This document shows positions 35,964-45,928 of a DNA stretch of 64,000 nt, piece by piece. The DNA comes from Jatrophihabitans telluris (GTDB taxonomy: Bacteria > Actinomycetota > Actinomycetes > Mycobacteriales > Jatrophihabitantaceae), in NCBI RefSeq assembly GCF_023516435.1, contig NZ_CP097332.1, positions 2,790,001 to 2,854,000 on the forward strand, given 5' to 3'. The translations under genes and the position numbers were made by a program. Below the pieces are notes generated by a model. The model worked only from the letters and a program-made list of their open reading frames with translations, ran no database searches and was not told where the DNA came from. Position 1 is the stretch's first letter. Each line of letters starts with the position of its first letter.

Positions 35964-37751
35964 GTGACCAGGATGCAGAACCGAGCCACCGATTTCACCC
36001 AGCTGAACTTCGACGAGCTGGACGAGCCCCTGCGCGCGACCACGTTCGTCGTCGTGGACCTCGAGACGACGGGCGGCGCCGCGGGCAGCGACGCGATCAC
36101 CGAGATCGGCGCGGTCAAGGTCTGCAACGGTCAGATCCTCGGCGAGTTCGCCACCCTCGTCGATCCCGGCATCGCGATCACACCCTTCGTCAGTGTCCTC
36201 ACGGGAATCACCGACTCCATGGTCGCGGCTGCTCCGGGCCTGGCCGCCGTGTTGCCGGCCTTCCTGGAATTCGCCTCGGGCTCGGTGCTCGTCGCGCACA
36301 ACGCGCCGTTCGACGTCGGTTTTCTCAAGGCCGGGTGCCTGGCTCAGCAGCGGCCGTGGCCAGGGTTTCCGGTGGTGGACACAGCCGTCCTGGCCCGTCG
36401 CATCCTGACCCGTGACGAGGTCCCGAACTGCAAGCTGTCGACGCTGGCCGGGTTCTTCCAGGCCGCGACCACCCCGAACCACCGGGCTCTGTCCGACGCC
36501 CGCGCGACGGTCGATGTGCTTCACGGACTCATCGCACGGCTGGGCTCCTTGGGGGTGCACTCGCTGCCCGAGCTGCGCGCCTTCACCGCCCAGGTCAGCG
36601 ACGCCCAGCGCCGTAAGCGGCATCTGGCCGACGGCATCCCGCACTCCCCCGGGGTGTACATCTTCAAGGACGCGGCGGGCACGCCGCTCTACGTGGGCAC
36701 CAGCAAAGACCTGCGCAATCGGGTCCGGCAGTACTTCGTCGCCTCCGAGACGCGCACGCGGATGGGCGAGATGGTCGGGCTGGCCGAATCCGTCGACGTC
36801 ATCGTGTGCGCTCACGCGCTGGAGGCGCAGGTCCGTGAGCTGCGCCTGATCACGACACTCAAGCCGAAGTACAACCGACGCTCCAAGAACAGCGACCGCA
36901 CGATCTGGCTCAAATTGACCCGTGAGCACTACCCACGGCTGTCCGTCGTCCGGGAACACCGTCCCGACGGCGCGGACTACTTCGGACCGCTTCGCTCGGC
37001 CCGCCAGGCCGAACAGCTGCGCGACGCGATCCATGACGCCGTGCCGATTCGGCAGTGCACCGACAAGCTGGTCCCCGGTCGGCACGTCCGTTCGGCGTGC
37101 ACCCTGGCCGACATCGGCCGCTGCAGCGCGCCGTGCGAGCAGCACATCTCCGTGGACGACTACAGCGTCTTGGTGGCCCGCATCGTCCAGGCCTGGCGCG
37201 CGGACGTCGGCGAGCTGATCACACCACTGCGCGACAGGCTCACCCAACTGTCGACCCACCAACGCTACGAGGAGGCCGCGCTGCTGCGCGATCGCATCGC
37301 GACGCTGGTGCGTAGCTGTGCCCGGGCCCAGTCGCTGACCGGCTTGAACCGGATCGAGGAACTGGTCGCGGCCCGACCGGACGGGGTCGGCGGCTGGGAA
37401 CTCGCCGTGCTGCGGCACGGCCGCCTGGTCGGCTCCGACGTCGCCGCCCGAGGGATTGCCCCGATGCCGATCGTCGAGTCACTCGTGGCCACGGCGGAGG
37501 CCGTGGACGATCGGTCGGCCGGTCTGATGGCCGTCGTCGAAGAGACCGAAATCCTGTTGCGATGGCTCGGTGAGCCGGGGGTCCGGTTGGTGCGCAGCTC
37601 GCGGCCGTGGGCGCTGCCCGCGTTCGGGGCGGGCAGGCAGCGTCGCTGGCTCGCTTCCGCCAAGGCCGCCGTCGGGCTGGCCAACCCCTTTGCCGACCGC
37701 CGGGGCTTGCGGATCAGCCATCAGCCGACCCGCGGCCGGGCCCTAGGATGA
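35964..37751 (+). CDS. DEDD exonuclease fused to a UvrC-like GIY-YIG nuclease
   Basis: A 595-residue fusion. Residues 30-200 are a DnaQ-like 3'-5' exonuclease (VVVDLETTG, VAHNAPFDVGFL, NHRALSDARATVDVL). From about 220 a UvrC N-terminal-type GIY-YIG domain follows (SPGVYIFKDAAGTPLYVGTS, RNRVRQYF, with NRRSKNSD) and then a UVR-like helical part. This is the Rv2191 architecture, related to E. coli Cho; it should nick near lesions and trim. It lacks the UvrC C-terminal RNase H endonuclease. Confidence 0.92.
   Translation: MTRMQNRATDFTQLNFDELDEPLRATTFVVVDLETTGGAAGSDAITEIGAVKVCNGQILGEFATLVDPGIAITPFVSVLTGITDSMVAAAPGLAAVLPAFLEFASGSVLVAHNAPFDVGFLKAGCLAQQRPWPGFPVVDTAVLARRILTRDEVPNCKLSTLAGFFQAATTPNHRALSDARATVDVLHGLIARLGSLGVHSLPELRAFTAQVSDAQRRKRHLADGIPHSPGVYIFKDAAGTPLYVGTSKDLRNRVRQYFVASETRTRMGEMVGLAESVDVIVCAHALEAQVRELRLITTLKPKYNRRSKNSDRTIWLKLTREHYPRLSVVREHRPDGADYFGPLRSARQAEQLRDAIHDAVPIRQCTDKLVPGRHVRSACTLADIGRCSAPCEQHISVDDYSVLVARIVQAWRADVGELITPLRDRLTQLSTHQRYEEAALLRDRIATLVRSCARAQSLTGLNRIEELVAARPDGVGGWELAVLRHGRLVGSDVAARGIAPMPIVESLVATAEAVDDRSAGLMAVVEETEILLRWLGEPGVRLVRSSRPWALPAFGAGRQRRWLASAKAAVGLANPFADRRGLRISHQPTRGRALG
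37744..37749 (+). promoter_or_regulatory. -10 box (TAGGAT) of the Lrp-like gene
   Basis: TAGGAT six bases before GTG 37756; it lies inside the last codons of the preceding gene. Confidence 0.55.
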
Positions 37752-37755
37752 GCGC

Positions 37756-38043
37756 GTGATTACCGCCATCGTGATGGTCAGTGTCGAGGCCGACCGCATT
37801 CCCGAGGTCGCGCAACAGATCGCCGAACTCGACGGCGTCAGCGAGGTCTACAGCGTCGCCGGCGACGTGGACCTGATCGCCGTGGTCCGAGTTCGGGAGT
37901 TCGAGCAGATCGCCGAAGTGATCGCCGGAGGCCTGAGCAAAGTCGCCGGCGTCGTCCATACCGACACCCACATCGCGTTTCGGGCCTACTCCCGCCACGA
38001 CCTCGACGCGGCTTTCTCGATCGGGTTCACCGCCTCGGAGTAG
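37756..38043 (+). CDS. Stand-alone Lrp/AsnC ligand-binding (RAM) domain protein
   Basis: A 95-residue protein that is the C-terminal effector domain of Lrp/AsnC regulators, without any helix-turn-helix. VITAIVMVSVEADRIPEVAQ, GVSEVYSVAGDVDLIAVVR and THIAFRAYS are characteristic. Such free RAM proteins form octamers and bind amino acids. It lies near trpD, which may hint at an amino-acid sensing task, but no direct link is seen. Starts 4 bases after the previous stop, with its own leaderless promoter. Confidence 0.9.
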   Translation: MITAIVMVSVEADRIPEVAQQIAELDGVSEVYSVAGDVDLIAVVRVREFEQIAEVIAGGLSKVAGVVHTDTHIAFRAYSRHDLDAAFSIGFTASE

Positions 38044-38173
38044 GTGCTCTCCGCGGCAACCTGGTCACTGGGCGGAACATCCGGCCAATCCTGCGCAAAG
38101 AATCTTGCGCCGACCTCAGATTTGGCGAAGGCTCCCCTTCGACTCCGCACCCGGCGGAGGCGAAGGAGGAACT

Positions 38174-38398
38174 ATGGCTGTACAAGTTGACCTGGCGAAG
38201 GCGCTCGACAAGGCATGGGAGGACAAGTCGCTTTCCGAGATCCTCGATGCTCCTCCCTCGGCCTTGGCGGGCTTGACCCCGGCCCACGACGCGATCCTCA
38301 AGGACAACTTCGGCATCGACACCGTGCGCAAGCTCGGCTCGAACAAGTTTTTCGCCGTCGCTGGTGTCCTCGTCGCCCTCGAGGCCAAGCAGGGCTGA
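38174..38398 (+). CDS. Small conserved helical protein
   Basis: A 74-residue, soluble, helical protein (MAVQVDLAKALDKAWEDKSL onward). AAGGAGGA seven bases before ATG 38174 is one of the strongest ribosome-binding sites in the window, suggesting high expression. The segment DNFGIDTVRKLGSNKFFAVA resembles helix-hairpin-helix protein contacts. Function unknown. Confidence 0.7.
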   Translation: MAVQVDLAKALDKAWEDKSLSEILDAPPSALAGLTPAHDAILKDNFGIDTVRKLGSNKFFAVAGVLVALEAKQG

Positions 38399-38455
38399 GC
38401 GCGCCGGGTCCGGCGAACGCGCTGAGCGTTCGCCGGACTCGGGCAGGATGGAACG

Positions 38456-39133
38456 ATGCCCTCCATCTTCCGACGTGCCCTCGGCCCCGACTTCGACCGT
38501 TTGCAGCCGGAGCTGCAGCGACGATTCTCCCTGTCGAGCAGGGACAATCTCGCCGAGCTGGGCACCGGGGTCATGACCTCGATGAAGCGCGGTCGCCTCG
38601 CCGCCGTCCCGGTGGCGATCGCGGGCCGCTCCCGGCGCCTTGAGTTGCCCGGCGCCGCGACGGACGTCCGTTTCGACCTGGCCAACTACGCCTATCTGGA
38701 CGGCTTCGGGCGCGAGACGTTCCTCTACTCGCGGCGCTTCCGGTTTCCGGCACGGGTCGCACGCTTCGACGACACCATGATCTACTCCGAATCCCGGACG
38801 ACGATTGTCAACTATCTCGGATCGCATCAGGACATCGCCGCCGAACTCCGCCTGTCGGTCACCGACGACGGCGGCTTGCGGATGCAGGGTGGCTCGCAGC
38901 GCATCTACCTGGGCCGGGTCAAGCTGGCGCTGCCGGGGGCGCTGGCCGCTCGAGCGGAGGTCATCGAGCGTTGGGACGAGGCCGCGAACCGATTCACCAT
39001 TTCGGTCGAGATCGATTCTGCCGCCGGCTCACTGTTCGCCTACCGCGGCTGGTTCACCGTCAACGAAGTGCCGATGGTCCCGCAGGACATTCCGGCCGGC
39101 CTCCGCCCCGACCGGGAACGGCGTGGCGACTGA
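38456..39133 (+). CDS. DUF4166 family protein
   Basis: A 225-residue protein with the DUF4166 pattern: FDRLQPELQRRFSL, a VPVAIAGRSRRLELPG block, RRFRFPARVARFDDTMIY and YRGWFTVNEVP at the end. Members are often attached to epimerases or sit alone; they may bind hydrophobic small molecules. The ATG 38456 follows CAGGAT by six bases. Convergent with trpD, 10 bases apart. Confidence 0.78.
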   Translation: MPSIFRRALGPDFDRLQPELQRRFSLSSRDNLAELGTGVMTSMKRGRLAAVPVAIAGRSRRLELPGAATDVRFDLANYAYLDGFGRETFLYSRRFRFPARVARFDDTMIYSESRTTIVNYLGSHQDIAAELRLSVTDDGGLRMQGGSQRIYLGRVKLALPGALAARAEVIERWDEAANRFTISVEIDSAAGSLFAYRGWFTVNEVPMVPQDIPAGLRPDRERRGD

Positions 39134-39143
39134 ACCGGCGGCC

Positions 39144-40199
39144 TCAAGGCGTGCGGGCCGCCGTGCTCGAGGTGATCCAGTTCTCGAGCAGACCGGTGGC
39201 CGCGCCCGAATCGATCGCGTCGGCGGCGATGGGCAACCCGTAGTCGATCGCGGCGTGAGCGGACTCGAGTACTCCGTCGAACGCGGCGATCGTGGCCGCG
39301 GCGTTGAGCAGGACGGCATCCCGGACCGGCCCGGACCGACCGTTCAACACTGCTCGCACGACGGCGGCGTTGAACTCGGCGTCCCCGCCCCGAAGCGCGT
39401 CCGCTGCGGCGTAGGCGATACCTACCGCCGCGGGGTCGAAGGCGTCCTCGCGCACCCGGCCGTCAGCCACGACCCAGACCGAGGACGTCGTCGCGCTGGT
39501 CAGTTCGTCGAGGCCGTCATCGCCGCGGAACACCAGCGCCTGGTCGCCCCGCTCGGCGAGCACCTGCGCCATGACCGGAGCCATCCGCCGGTCCGCGCAC
39601 CCGATCGCCGCCGAGGTCGGGCGGGCAGGGTTGGTCAACGGACCCAGGAAGTTGAAGACCGTCGGCACTCCGAGTTCGCGACGTGGGGCGCCGGCGAAGC
39701 GCATGCCCGCGTGAAACACGGCCGCGAAGCAGAAGCCGATCCCGACCTCGGACACCGTGCGGGCCACGCCGGCCGGTCCAAGATCGATGACCACTCCGAG
39801 CCGCTCGAGCACGTCGGCGGTCCCGCAGGCCGATGACGCGGCACGGTTGCCGTGCTTGACGACCGTACGACCGGCACCGGCGGCGACGAGCGCCGACATC
39901 GTCGAGATGTTCACAGTCTGTGCGCGGTCACCACCGGTCCCGACGACGTCCACGGCCGGTCGGTCGATGACCACCGGTACCGCGCGGGCAAGCATGGTGC
40001 GAACCAGGCCCGACAGTTCGGTGGGTGTCTCGCCTTTGGCTCGCAGCAGCACGGCGAAAGCGGCCAACTGCGCTGGGGTCGCCTCCCCGGCCATGATCTC
40101 GTCCATCGCCCAGGCGGTGTCGTCCGCGGAGAGCGCGGACCCTGCCATCAGGGCGGCGAGAATGGACGGCCAGCTGGCGGCCCCCACCGTCGAGGTCAC
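39144..40199 (-). CDS. trpD: Anthranilate phosphoribosyltransferase
   Basis: A 351-residue enzyme transferring phosphoribose from PRPP to anthranilate in tryptophan synthesis. PRPP loop [37 protein letters not shown] with the anthranilate-binding Asn/Ser set, and [12 protein letters not shown] are all present. Its distance from the other trp genes is normal for actinobacteria (Rv2192c, SCO2147). Upstream by 10 bases is the receiver-like gene, so they share a transcript. Confidence 0.95.
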   Translation of the reverse strand: MTSTVGAASWPSILAALMAGSALSADDTAWAMDEIMAGEATPAQLAAFAVLLRAKGETPTELSGLVRTMLARAVPVVIDRPAVDVVGTGGDRAQTVNISTMSALVAAGAGRTVVKHGNRAASSACGTADVLERLGVVIDLGPAGVARTVSEVGIGFCFAAVFHAGMRFAGAPRRELGVPTVFNFLGPLTNPARPTSAAIGCADRRMAPVMAQVLAERGDQALVFRGDDGLDELTSATTSSVWVVADGRVREDAFDPAAVGIAYAAADALRGGDAEFNAAVVRAVLNGRSGPVRDAVLLNAAATIAAFDGVLESAHAAIDYGLPIAADAIDSGAATGLLENWITSSTAARTP

Positions 40200-40209
40200 A
40201 GCCGAACCG

Positions 40210-40638
40210 TCAGCGAATGACCGGGATCGCGGTCGCCGTCGCGCGCAGGGCGCCGGCCACCGCGGCGCCGGCCGCCACCGGATCGATCGGACGCAGGATC
40301 ACGCCGTCGGCCTGCGCCCAGCTCGCCAGCCAGCGATCGACCTCACGCAGCAGGATGACCAGGATCGGGGGGCAATCGGTGATCTCGTTCTTGAACTGAC
40401 GTGACAGGCCCACGCCGCCAGTCGGTTGAGCATCGCCGTCGAAGATCGCCAGATCGATGTCACCGGAATCCAGCTGGTCTTTGACCTGGCTGTAGTTGGC
40501 ACATTCCACCCAGTCGATGCGAGGCACATCCGGGGCCGGGCGGCGGCCGACCGCGGTGCGGACCGCGGTGCGTACGGCAGGATCCTGGCTGTAGACCAAG
40601 ACGACGACGCTGGCGCTGTTCGAGGGTGAACCGGTCAT
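40210..40638 (-). CDS. Orphan receiver-like domain protein
   Basis: A 142-residue protein resembling a response-regulator receiver: strand [16 protein letters not shown], phospho-acceptor region DLAIFDGD, and a terminal helix with [12 protein letters not shown]. The acidic pair after the first strand is replaced by SQDP, so Mg binding and phosphorylation are doubtful. There is no output domain. It lies between ctaE and trpD in many actinobacteria. A decoy or protein-docking role is plausible. Confidence 0.75.
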   Translation of the reverse strand: MTGSPSNSASVVVLVYSQDPAVRTAVRTAVGRRPAPDVPRIDWVECANYSQVKDQLDSGDIDLAIFDGDAQPTGGVGLSRQFKNEITDCPPILVILLREVDRWLASWAQADGVILRPIDPVAAGAAVAGALRATATAIPVIR

Positions 40639-40889
40639 CGCTGTCGATCGTCCTTCATCTCGAGAGTCTCGGCTCGGCCGGGCCGGACGGCGACCCACGG
40701 AAGCCGAACGGCGAGCAGGCCTGAGCCGGACAAGCCGGGTAGGTCATTCGCCGCAATCGTAGGCCACCGCCCCGCGGCCGCACGGCGCAGGTTCGCGCCC
40801 GGTCGGCGCACAAGGTAACGACCGGGTTGCGGCACGCGCAGGCCCACCCCGAACCAGACAAGTGTCGGCGATCAGGCAATAATGCGGAG

Positions 40890-41537
40890 GTGACCTCGAC
40901 TGCCTCGGCTACCGCAGAGCGATTCCCGTCGTCCCGGGTTCATTCCCTGACGCGCCCGAACCTGGTGAGTGTCGGAACCATCGTCTGGCTGTCCAGCGAA
41001 TTGATGTTCTTCGCCGGCTTGTTCGCGATGTACTTCACGGTCCGTGCCAACAACATCCACGAGTGGCCTGGCACCAAGCTGAACATCGCCTACGCGCTGC
41101 CTTTCACGATCATCCTGGTCGGATCGTCGGTCACCTGCCAGCTCGGTGTCTTCGATGCCGAGAAGGGCAACGTTTACGGGCTGCGTCGCTGGTTTCTGCT
41201 GACCTTCTTCCTCGGCCTGCTCTTCGTTTTGGGGCAGGCCGGCGAGTACGCCATGCAGGTGCACGCGTTCCACACCTCGCCGATCGTCAACGGCGTCCAC
41301 GAGGACGGCATCACGCTCTCGTCCTCCGGCTACGGCTCGGTCTTCTTCCTGGCCACCGGCTTCCACGGCCTGCATGTGATCGGTGGCCTGATCGCCTTCC
41401 TCTTCTACCTCGGCCGGACCGCGCTGGGCCGGTTCACCCCGGCTCAGGCGACGGCCGCGATCGTCGTCTCCTACTACTGGCACTTCGTCGACATCGTGTG
41501 GATCGGCCTGTTCGCGACGATCTACGTGCTCCGCTAG
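40890..41537 (+). CDS. ctaE: Cytochrome c oxidase subunit III
   Basis: A 215-residue, five-helix oxidase subunit of the actinobacterial bcc-aa3 supercomplex. Family features: [23 protein letters not shown], the [15 protein letters not shown] segment and final [11 protein letters not shown]. The start GTG 40890 lies six bases after AATAAT, probably leaderless. It heads ctaE-qcrC-qcrA-qcrB, as in Rv2193-Rv2196. The catalytic subunit gene ctaD is not in the window. Confidence 0.94.
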   Translation: MTSTASATAERFPSSRVHSLTRPNLVSVGTIVWLSSELMFFAGLFAMYFTVRANNIHEWPGTKLNIAYALPFTIILVGSSVTCQLGVFDAEKGNVYGLRRWFLLTFFLGLLFVLGQAGEYAMQVHAFHTSPIVNGVHEDGITLSSSGYGSVFFLATGFHGLHVIGGLIAFLFYLGRTALGRFTPAQATAAIVVSYYWHFVDIVWIGLFATIYVLR

Positions 41538-41625
41538 CTATGCATTTCGTTTGCCCGCACCACCCGTTGGAGGTCGGCCCCAGCCGGCCCGCAGTGACCG
41601 AACGGCGATCAGCGAAAGGACGTCC

Positions 41626-42516
41626 ATGACCGACGACAACGTCGACGCGGACTCAGGGCTCGGTTTCGAACCGGCAGTCACCGACGGCACGTTCGCCGCT
41701 GCCGAAGTGGGCCGCAGCCGTCCGCGCACGGCCACCGGCTCGCGGCGCCGCAACTCGTTGCGCCGACGTCTGACCAGCCTCGTCGTGCTGACCGGCGCCC
41801 TCGTCACCGTCGGCGGCGGGTACGCGCTGCTGGCACCGTCGTCGAGCGCCGACCAGACCGCTGTCAGCGCCGCTGACGTCGAACACGGTCGGCAGCTGTT
41901 CCAGACCAGCTGCATCACCTGCCACGGCGCCAACCTGCAGGGGGTTACCGGTCGCGGTCCAAGCCTGATCGGAGTCGGCTCGGCCGCGACGTACTTCCAG
42001 GTCAGCACCGGTCGCATGCCCGCGGTCAGCCAGGGTGCCAACAACGTCCGCAAGCCGGCCAAGTTCGGCGAGGCCGACACCCAGGCCTTGGCGGCGTTCG
42101 TAGGTTCGGTCGGCGGAGGCCCCGAGGCCCCGACCTCGGGCAGCCTGCGCAACGGCTCCATCGGAGCCGGCGGCGAGCTCTTCCGCCTCAACTGCGCCTC
42201 GTGCCACAACTTCGCCGGCAAGGGGGCGCCCCTGTCGGCCGGCAAGGTCGCGCCAGGTTTGAACCAGGCGACCGACAAGCAGATCTACACGGCGATGCTG
42301 TCCGGCCCGGAGAACATGCCCGTCTTCTCCGACAACCAGATCACGCCCGAACAGAAGCAAGCCATCATCAACTACATCCAGAACCTCAAAGCGTCCAAGG
42401 ACCCCGGCGGGGCCGGGCTCGACCGGATCGGTCCGGTGTCGGAAGGCTTGCTGATCTGGACGGTTGGCCTGGGAGTGCTGATGGTGGCCATTCTCTGGAT
42501 CGGCCGCAAGTCATGA
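41626..42516 (+). CDS. qcrC: Diheme cytochrome c of the bcc complex
   Basis: A 296-residue protein with one N-terminal helix (about 50-70), two c-type heme motifs CITCH (96-100) and CASCH (190-194), and a C-terminal helix (LLIWTVGLGVLMVAILWIG). Actinobacteria lack soluble cytochrome c and pass electrons directly from this diheme subunit to CuA. AAAGGA upstream supports ATG 41626. It is followed by qcrA after 34 bases. Confidence 0.95.
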   Translation: MTDDNVDADSGLGFEPAVTDGTFAAAEVGRSRPRTATGSRRRNSLRRRLTSLVVLTGALVTVGGGYALLAPSSSADQTAVSAADVEHGRQLFQTSCITCHGANLQGVTGRGPSLIGVGSAATYFQVSTGRMPAVSQGANNVRKPAKFGEADTQALAAFVGSVGGGPEAPTSGSLRNGSIGAGGELFRLNCASCHNFAGKGAPLSAGKVAPGLNQATDKQIYTAMLSGPENMPVFSDNQITPEQKQAIINYIQNLKASKDPGGAGLDRIGPVSEGLLIWTVGLGVLMVAILWIGRKS

Positions 42517-42550
42517 CCAGCCCGCAGCTCGAGCGTGACGGAGAGAACCT

Positions 42551-43633
42551 GTGAGCACGACTGACCAGCACCCTGGCGACGAGATCGAGGTGCCCTCGGC
42601 CGAAGCCCTGGGGTCGATGAGCGACGAAGAGGTCATGATCATCGGCGCCGAGGCCGACGGCGTGCACATCGTCCACCGGCGCGAGCGGTACCCCATCGCC
42701 GGGACACGGGCGGAGAAGCGGGCGGAGCGAACCATCGCGGCGCTCTTCGTGCTGGCGTTCCTCTCGGCGGTCGGCTTCATCGTGGTGTTCTGCGGCGCGG
42801 TGCCCTTCGAGTGGCATCTGCCCGGCCAGGGAAGTCAGGACTTCCGCTACTTCACGCCCCTGCTCGGAGCCTTGCTCGGGCTGTCGCTGGCTTGCATCGG
42901 CATCGGCGTGGTCCTCTGGGCGAAGTGGCTCATGCCCGAGGAAGAGGTTGTGCAGGACCGGCACGACGACCCGTCCCCTCTGCCCGAACAGATCATGACC
43001 TCGGCGACGATCATGTCCGGGCTCAACGACTTCGGGGTCGCGCGCCGCTCGATGCTCAAGTCGACGATCGGCCTTGCGGGCGCCGCGCTCGGAGCGGTCC
43101 CGCTGGTGGCTCTGGTCGGCGCGATGATCAAGAAGCCGAACAAGGGCGCCGGACAGAGCCTGTTCCACACGATGTGGACGAAGGGTGTTCCGATCGTCTA
43201 CGCCGACGGTCGGCGCGTCGGCCCGGACGACCTCCTCCCCGGTGGGCTGGAGACGGTGTTCCCGGGCGTGCCCGGTGGCGTCAAGGCGGGTGACTCGCCG
43301 ACGCTGCTCATCCGGCTTCGTCCGGGTCAGGTCGTCAAGGCGCGTAAGGGACAGTCGAGCTACCAGTGGGGCGATTATGTGGCGTTCTCCAAGATCTGCA
43401 CACACGCCGGGTGCCCCGCTTCCTTGTACGAACAGCAGACCGGGCGGTTGTTGTGCCCGTGCCACCAGTCCCAGTTCGACGTGCTGCTCGACGCCAAGCC
43501 GATCTTCGGTCCGGCCACGCGCAGCCTTCCGAAGCTTCCGCTCGGAGTCGAAGTAGTGGACGGCAAGCAGTACTTTGTTGCTCAGGGTGACTTCCCTGAG
43601 GCAATCGGCCCGGCATTCTGGGAGCGGCCATGA
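42551..43633 (+). CDS. qcrA: Rieske iron-sulfur subunit of the bcc complex
   Basis: A 360-residue subunit with three helices (about 60-81, 100-125, 172-192), the last preceded by an RRSMLK motif for Tat-type insertion, and a Rieske domain: CTHAGC (C283, H285, C288) and CPCH (C302, H305; C304 paired with C288). The [2Fe-2S] site accepts the first menaquinol electron. GTG 42551 with GGAGAG upstream. The long, polar N-terminus is typical of actinobacteria. Confidence 0.95.
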   Translation: MSTTDQHPGDEIEVPSAEALGSMSDEEVMIIGAEADGVHIVHRRERYPIAGTRAEKRAERTIAALFVLAFLSAVGFIVVFCGAVPFEWHLPGQGSQDFRYFTPLLGALLGLSLACIGIGVVLWAKWLMPEEEVVQDRHDDPSPLPEQIMTSATIMSGLNDFGVARRSMLKSTIGLAGAALGAVPLVALVGAMIKKPNKGAGQSLFHTMWTKGVPIVYADGRRVGPDDLLPGGLETVFPGVPGGVKAGDSPTLLIRLRPGQVVKARKGQSSYQWGDYVAFSKICTHAGCPASLYEQQTGRLLCPCHQSQFDVLLDAKPIFGPATRSLPKLPLGVEVVDGKQYFVAQGDFPEAIGPAFWERP

Positions 43634-43685
43634 ACGAGGATCGCATTGAGGCGTCCATCGCCCGCGCGAGAAGCGAGGCAACCCG

Positions 43686-45338
43686 ATGACTGTTGATGAC
43701 CTGAGGGCCAAGCCGACCGTGAAGGGGCCCAAGCGGTTCGACAAGCCGCGGACGCCGGCCGGCAAGGCGGGCAAGTTCATGGAAGAGCGCCTGAGCCTGG
43801 CTGGTGGCGCGCGCAAGCAGCTGAACAAGGTCTTCCCGGACCACTGGTCGTTCATGATGGGCGAGATCGCGCTGTACTCGTTCATCATCCTGATCCTGAC
43901 CGGCACGTTCCTCACGTTCTTCTTCGACGCGTCCATGGGCGAGGTCAAGTACGACGGGTCGTATGTACCGCTGCAGGGCGTGGAGATGTCGCGGGCGTAC
44001 GCGTCCACCCTGCACATTTCCTTCGATGTCCGCGGCGGCCTGATCCTGCGACAGATCCACCACTGGGCGGCGCTGCTGTTCATGGCGTCGATGACGATCC
44101 ACATGTTCCGGATCTTCTTCACCGGCGCGTTCCGCAAGCCGCGTGAGCTGAACTGGCTGATCGGTCTCGGCCTCATCACGCTGGGCCTGGTCGAGGGCTT
44201 CGCCGGCTACTCGCTGCCCGACGATCTGCTGTCCGGTACCGGTCTGCGGATCGCCGAGGCCATCATGCAGTCGATCCCCGTGATCGGCACCTGGGTCGCG
44301 TTCCTGGCCTTCGGCGGGAAGTTCCCGGGTACCGAGATCATCGGAAGGCTCTACATCGTCCACGTGCTGCTCATACCCGGCATTCTCGCCGGGCTGATCG
44401 GCGCGCACATGGGCTTGCTGATCAAGCAGAAGCACACCGAGTTCCCCGGGCCGGGCAAGTCCGAGGCGACGGTGTCGGGCGAGAGAATGTATCCCACGTA
44501 TGGCGCCAAGGCCGGTGGCTTCTTCTTCATCGTCTTCGCCGTGTGCGCGGCCCTCGGTGGACTCGCCCAGATCAACCCGATCTGGCTGTACGGGCCGTAC
44601 AACACCGCGCAGGTTTCGGCGGGTTCGCAGCCTGACTTCTACATCGGGTTCCTCGACGGCTCCACCCGTCTGTTCCCGTCATGGGAAATCCGGTTGTGGC
44701 ACCACACCATTCCCGCGCTGTTCTGGCCGACGCTGGTGTTGCCGGGAATCCTGTTCTCCCTGGCCGGGGCGTATCCGTTCCTGGAGGCCAAACTCACCGG
44801 CGACCGTGCGCATCACAACCTGCTGCAGCGGCCCCGGGACGTCCCCGTCCGTACGGGTCTCGGATCTATGGCGATCGTGTTCTACGCCGTGTTGCTGCTG
44901 TCCGGGGGTAACGACCTCATCGCCAAGTCCTTCGACATCTCGTTGAATGCGATGACCTGGACGGGTCGCATCGCGTTGCTGTTCGCTCCCCCGCTGGCGT
45001 ATCTGGCGGCGTACAAGATCTGTCTCGGATTGCAGCGCCATGACCGCGAGGTGCTGGAGCACGGGATCGAGACCGGCATCATCAAGCGTCTGCCGAACGG
45101 TGAATTCATCGAGATTCACCAGCCACTCGGCCCGGTCGACGATCATGGTCACGGCCTGTTGCAGTACTCCGGTACTCCCATCCCGAAGAAGATGAACAAG
45201 CTCGGCAATCCGCACGGGGGCCGGGTTCGGGGATTCCTCTGGCCCGTCAAGGAACCGGCCGAGATCGAAGCGGAACTCGCCGCTCTCGCCGAGGCCGAAT
45301 CCGCCCAGCACGACAAGCAGCGGGAGCTGACCGACTAG
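43686..45338 (+). CDS. qcrB: Cytochrome b subunit of the bcc complex
   Basis: A 550-residue integral membrane subunit with di-heme b. [18 protein letters not shown] gives heme histidines in helix II, and [18 protein letters not shown] in helix IV; PDW-like loop region reads NPIWLYGPY. The C-terminal polar extension of about 130 residues is characteristic of actinobacteria, as in Rv2196, the target of Q203-type inhibitors. A strong hairpin follows 112 bases downstream. Confidence 0.95.
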   Translation: MTVDDLRAKPTVKGPKRFDKPRTPAGKAGKFMEERLSLAGGARKQLNKVFPDHWSFMMGEIALYSFIILILTGTFLTFFFDASMGEVKYDGSYVPLQGVEMSRAYASTLHISFDVRGGLILRQIHHWAALLFMASMTIHMFRIFFTGAFRKPRELNWLIGLGLITLGLVEGFAGYSLPDDLLSGTGLRIAEAIMQSIPVIGTWVAFLAFGGKFPGTEIIGRLYIVHVLLIPGILAGLIGAHMGLLIKQKHTEFPGPGKSEATVSGERMYPTYGAKAGGFFFIVFAVCAALGGLAQINPIWLYGPYNTAQVSAGSQPDFYIGFLDGSTRLFPSWEIRLWHHTIPALFWPTLVLPGILFSLAGAYPFLEAKLTGDRAHHNLLQRPRDVPVRTGLGSMAIVFYAVLLLSGGNDLIAKSFDISLNAMTWTGRIALLFAPPLAYLAAYKICLGLQRHDREVLEHGIETGIIKRLPNGEFIEIHQPLGPVDDHGHGLLQYSGTPIPKKMNKLGNPHGGRVRGFLWPVKEPAEIEAELAALAEAESAQHDKQRELTD

Positions 45339-45450
45339 CTAGACCTCCGGACTCCGGTCGTCTGTTCGCGTGCCGGGTCCCGGCCGACTTGCAGCGCTGG
45401 CCGACTTGCCGGCTGCACGACTTTCCGGATACCTAACTGCAGCGCTACTC

Positions 45451-45485
45451 ACGGGCCCGCTCACCACACTGGTGGGCGGGCCCGT
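45451..45485 (+). terminator. qcrB: Hairpin downstream of qcrB
   Basis: A 16-bp stem with one wobble (ACGGGCCCGCTCACCA / TGGTGGGCGGGCCCGT) and a CAC loop. No U-run follows, as is usual for actinobacteria. It probably ends the ctaE-qcrCAB transcript. Confidence 0.75.
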
Positions 45486-45510
45486 TCCTCATGCGCGCGG
45501 CCTGCTCCAC

Positions 45511-45637
45511 ATGCGTGGGCGGCCCTCTCCCGATGCGTGGGCGGACCGTCCATATGCGTGGGCGGAGCGTCCATATGCGTCGACGGACCGTCCATATGCG
45601 TCGACGGACCGTCCATATGCGTCGACGGACCGTCCGC
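45511..45637. repeat. 21-bp tandem array
   Basis: Units begin with ATGCGT at 45533, 45554, 45575, 45596 and 45617 with a diverged leader copy at 45511. Unit: ATGCGTSGRCGGASCGTCCAT. It contains CATATG and, in the later copies, GTCGAC palindromes. Copies diverge towards the left and are identical on the right, as expected for recent right-side amplification. Confidence 0.9.
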
Positions 45638-45654
45638 TCCGCGCCATCCCCCAA

Positions 45655-45731
45655 ACTCTCCCCCGCGAATGGGCACTTGCAGCGCGAATGGGCACTTGCA
45701 ACCGCCCACTCGCGGCGAAACTGCCCATTCG
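45655..45731. repeat. 77-bp direct repeat, copy 1
   Basis: Starts ACTCTCCCCCGCGAATGGGC and ends CTGCCCATTCG. Contains GCGAATGGGCACTTGCA twice and the inverse TGCCCATTCG, so each copy can fold into a hairpin with an 11-bp stem. Differs from copy 2 at a single base (G instead of A). Confidence 0.92.
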
Positions 45732-45845
45732 CCGACCGGACGGCCGTCCCTCGCGACGAAGCTGCCCACTCGACGACACTCGCTCAGGGGCGCCCCGGCA
45801 CGCTCCGGTCCACCTGACCTGTCCCCGTCCCGACAAGGTCCCCCC

Positions 45846-45922
45846 ACTCTCCCCCGCGAATGGGCACTTGCAGCGCGAATGGGCACTTGCAACCGCCCAC
45901 TCGCGACGAAACTGCCCATTCG
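45846..45922. repeat. 77-bp direct repeat, copy 2
   Basis: Same content as the copy 191 bases upstream, one mismatch. Flanks differ between the copies, so the duplicated unit is precisely bounded. Confidence 0.92.
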
Positions 45923-45928
45923 GCGAGC

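Noticed and set aside
41626-45338. Missing ctaD as a sign of a broken respiratory cluster
   Set aside because: In actinobacteria the oxidase subunit I gene is often located elsewhere, so its absence is normal.
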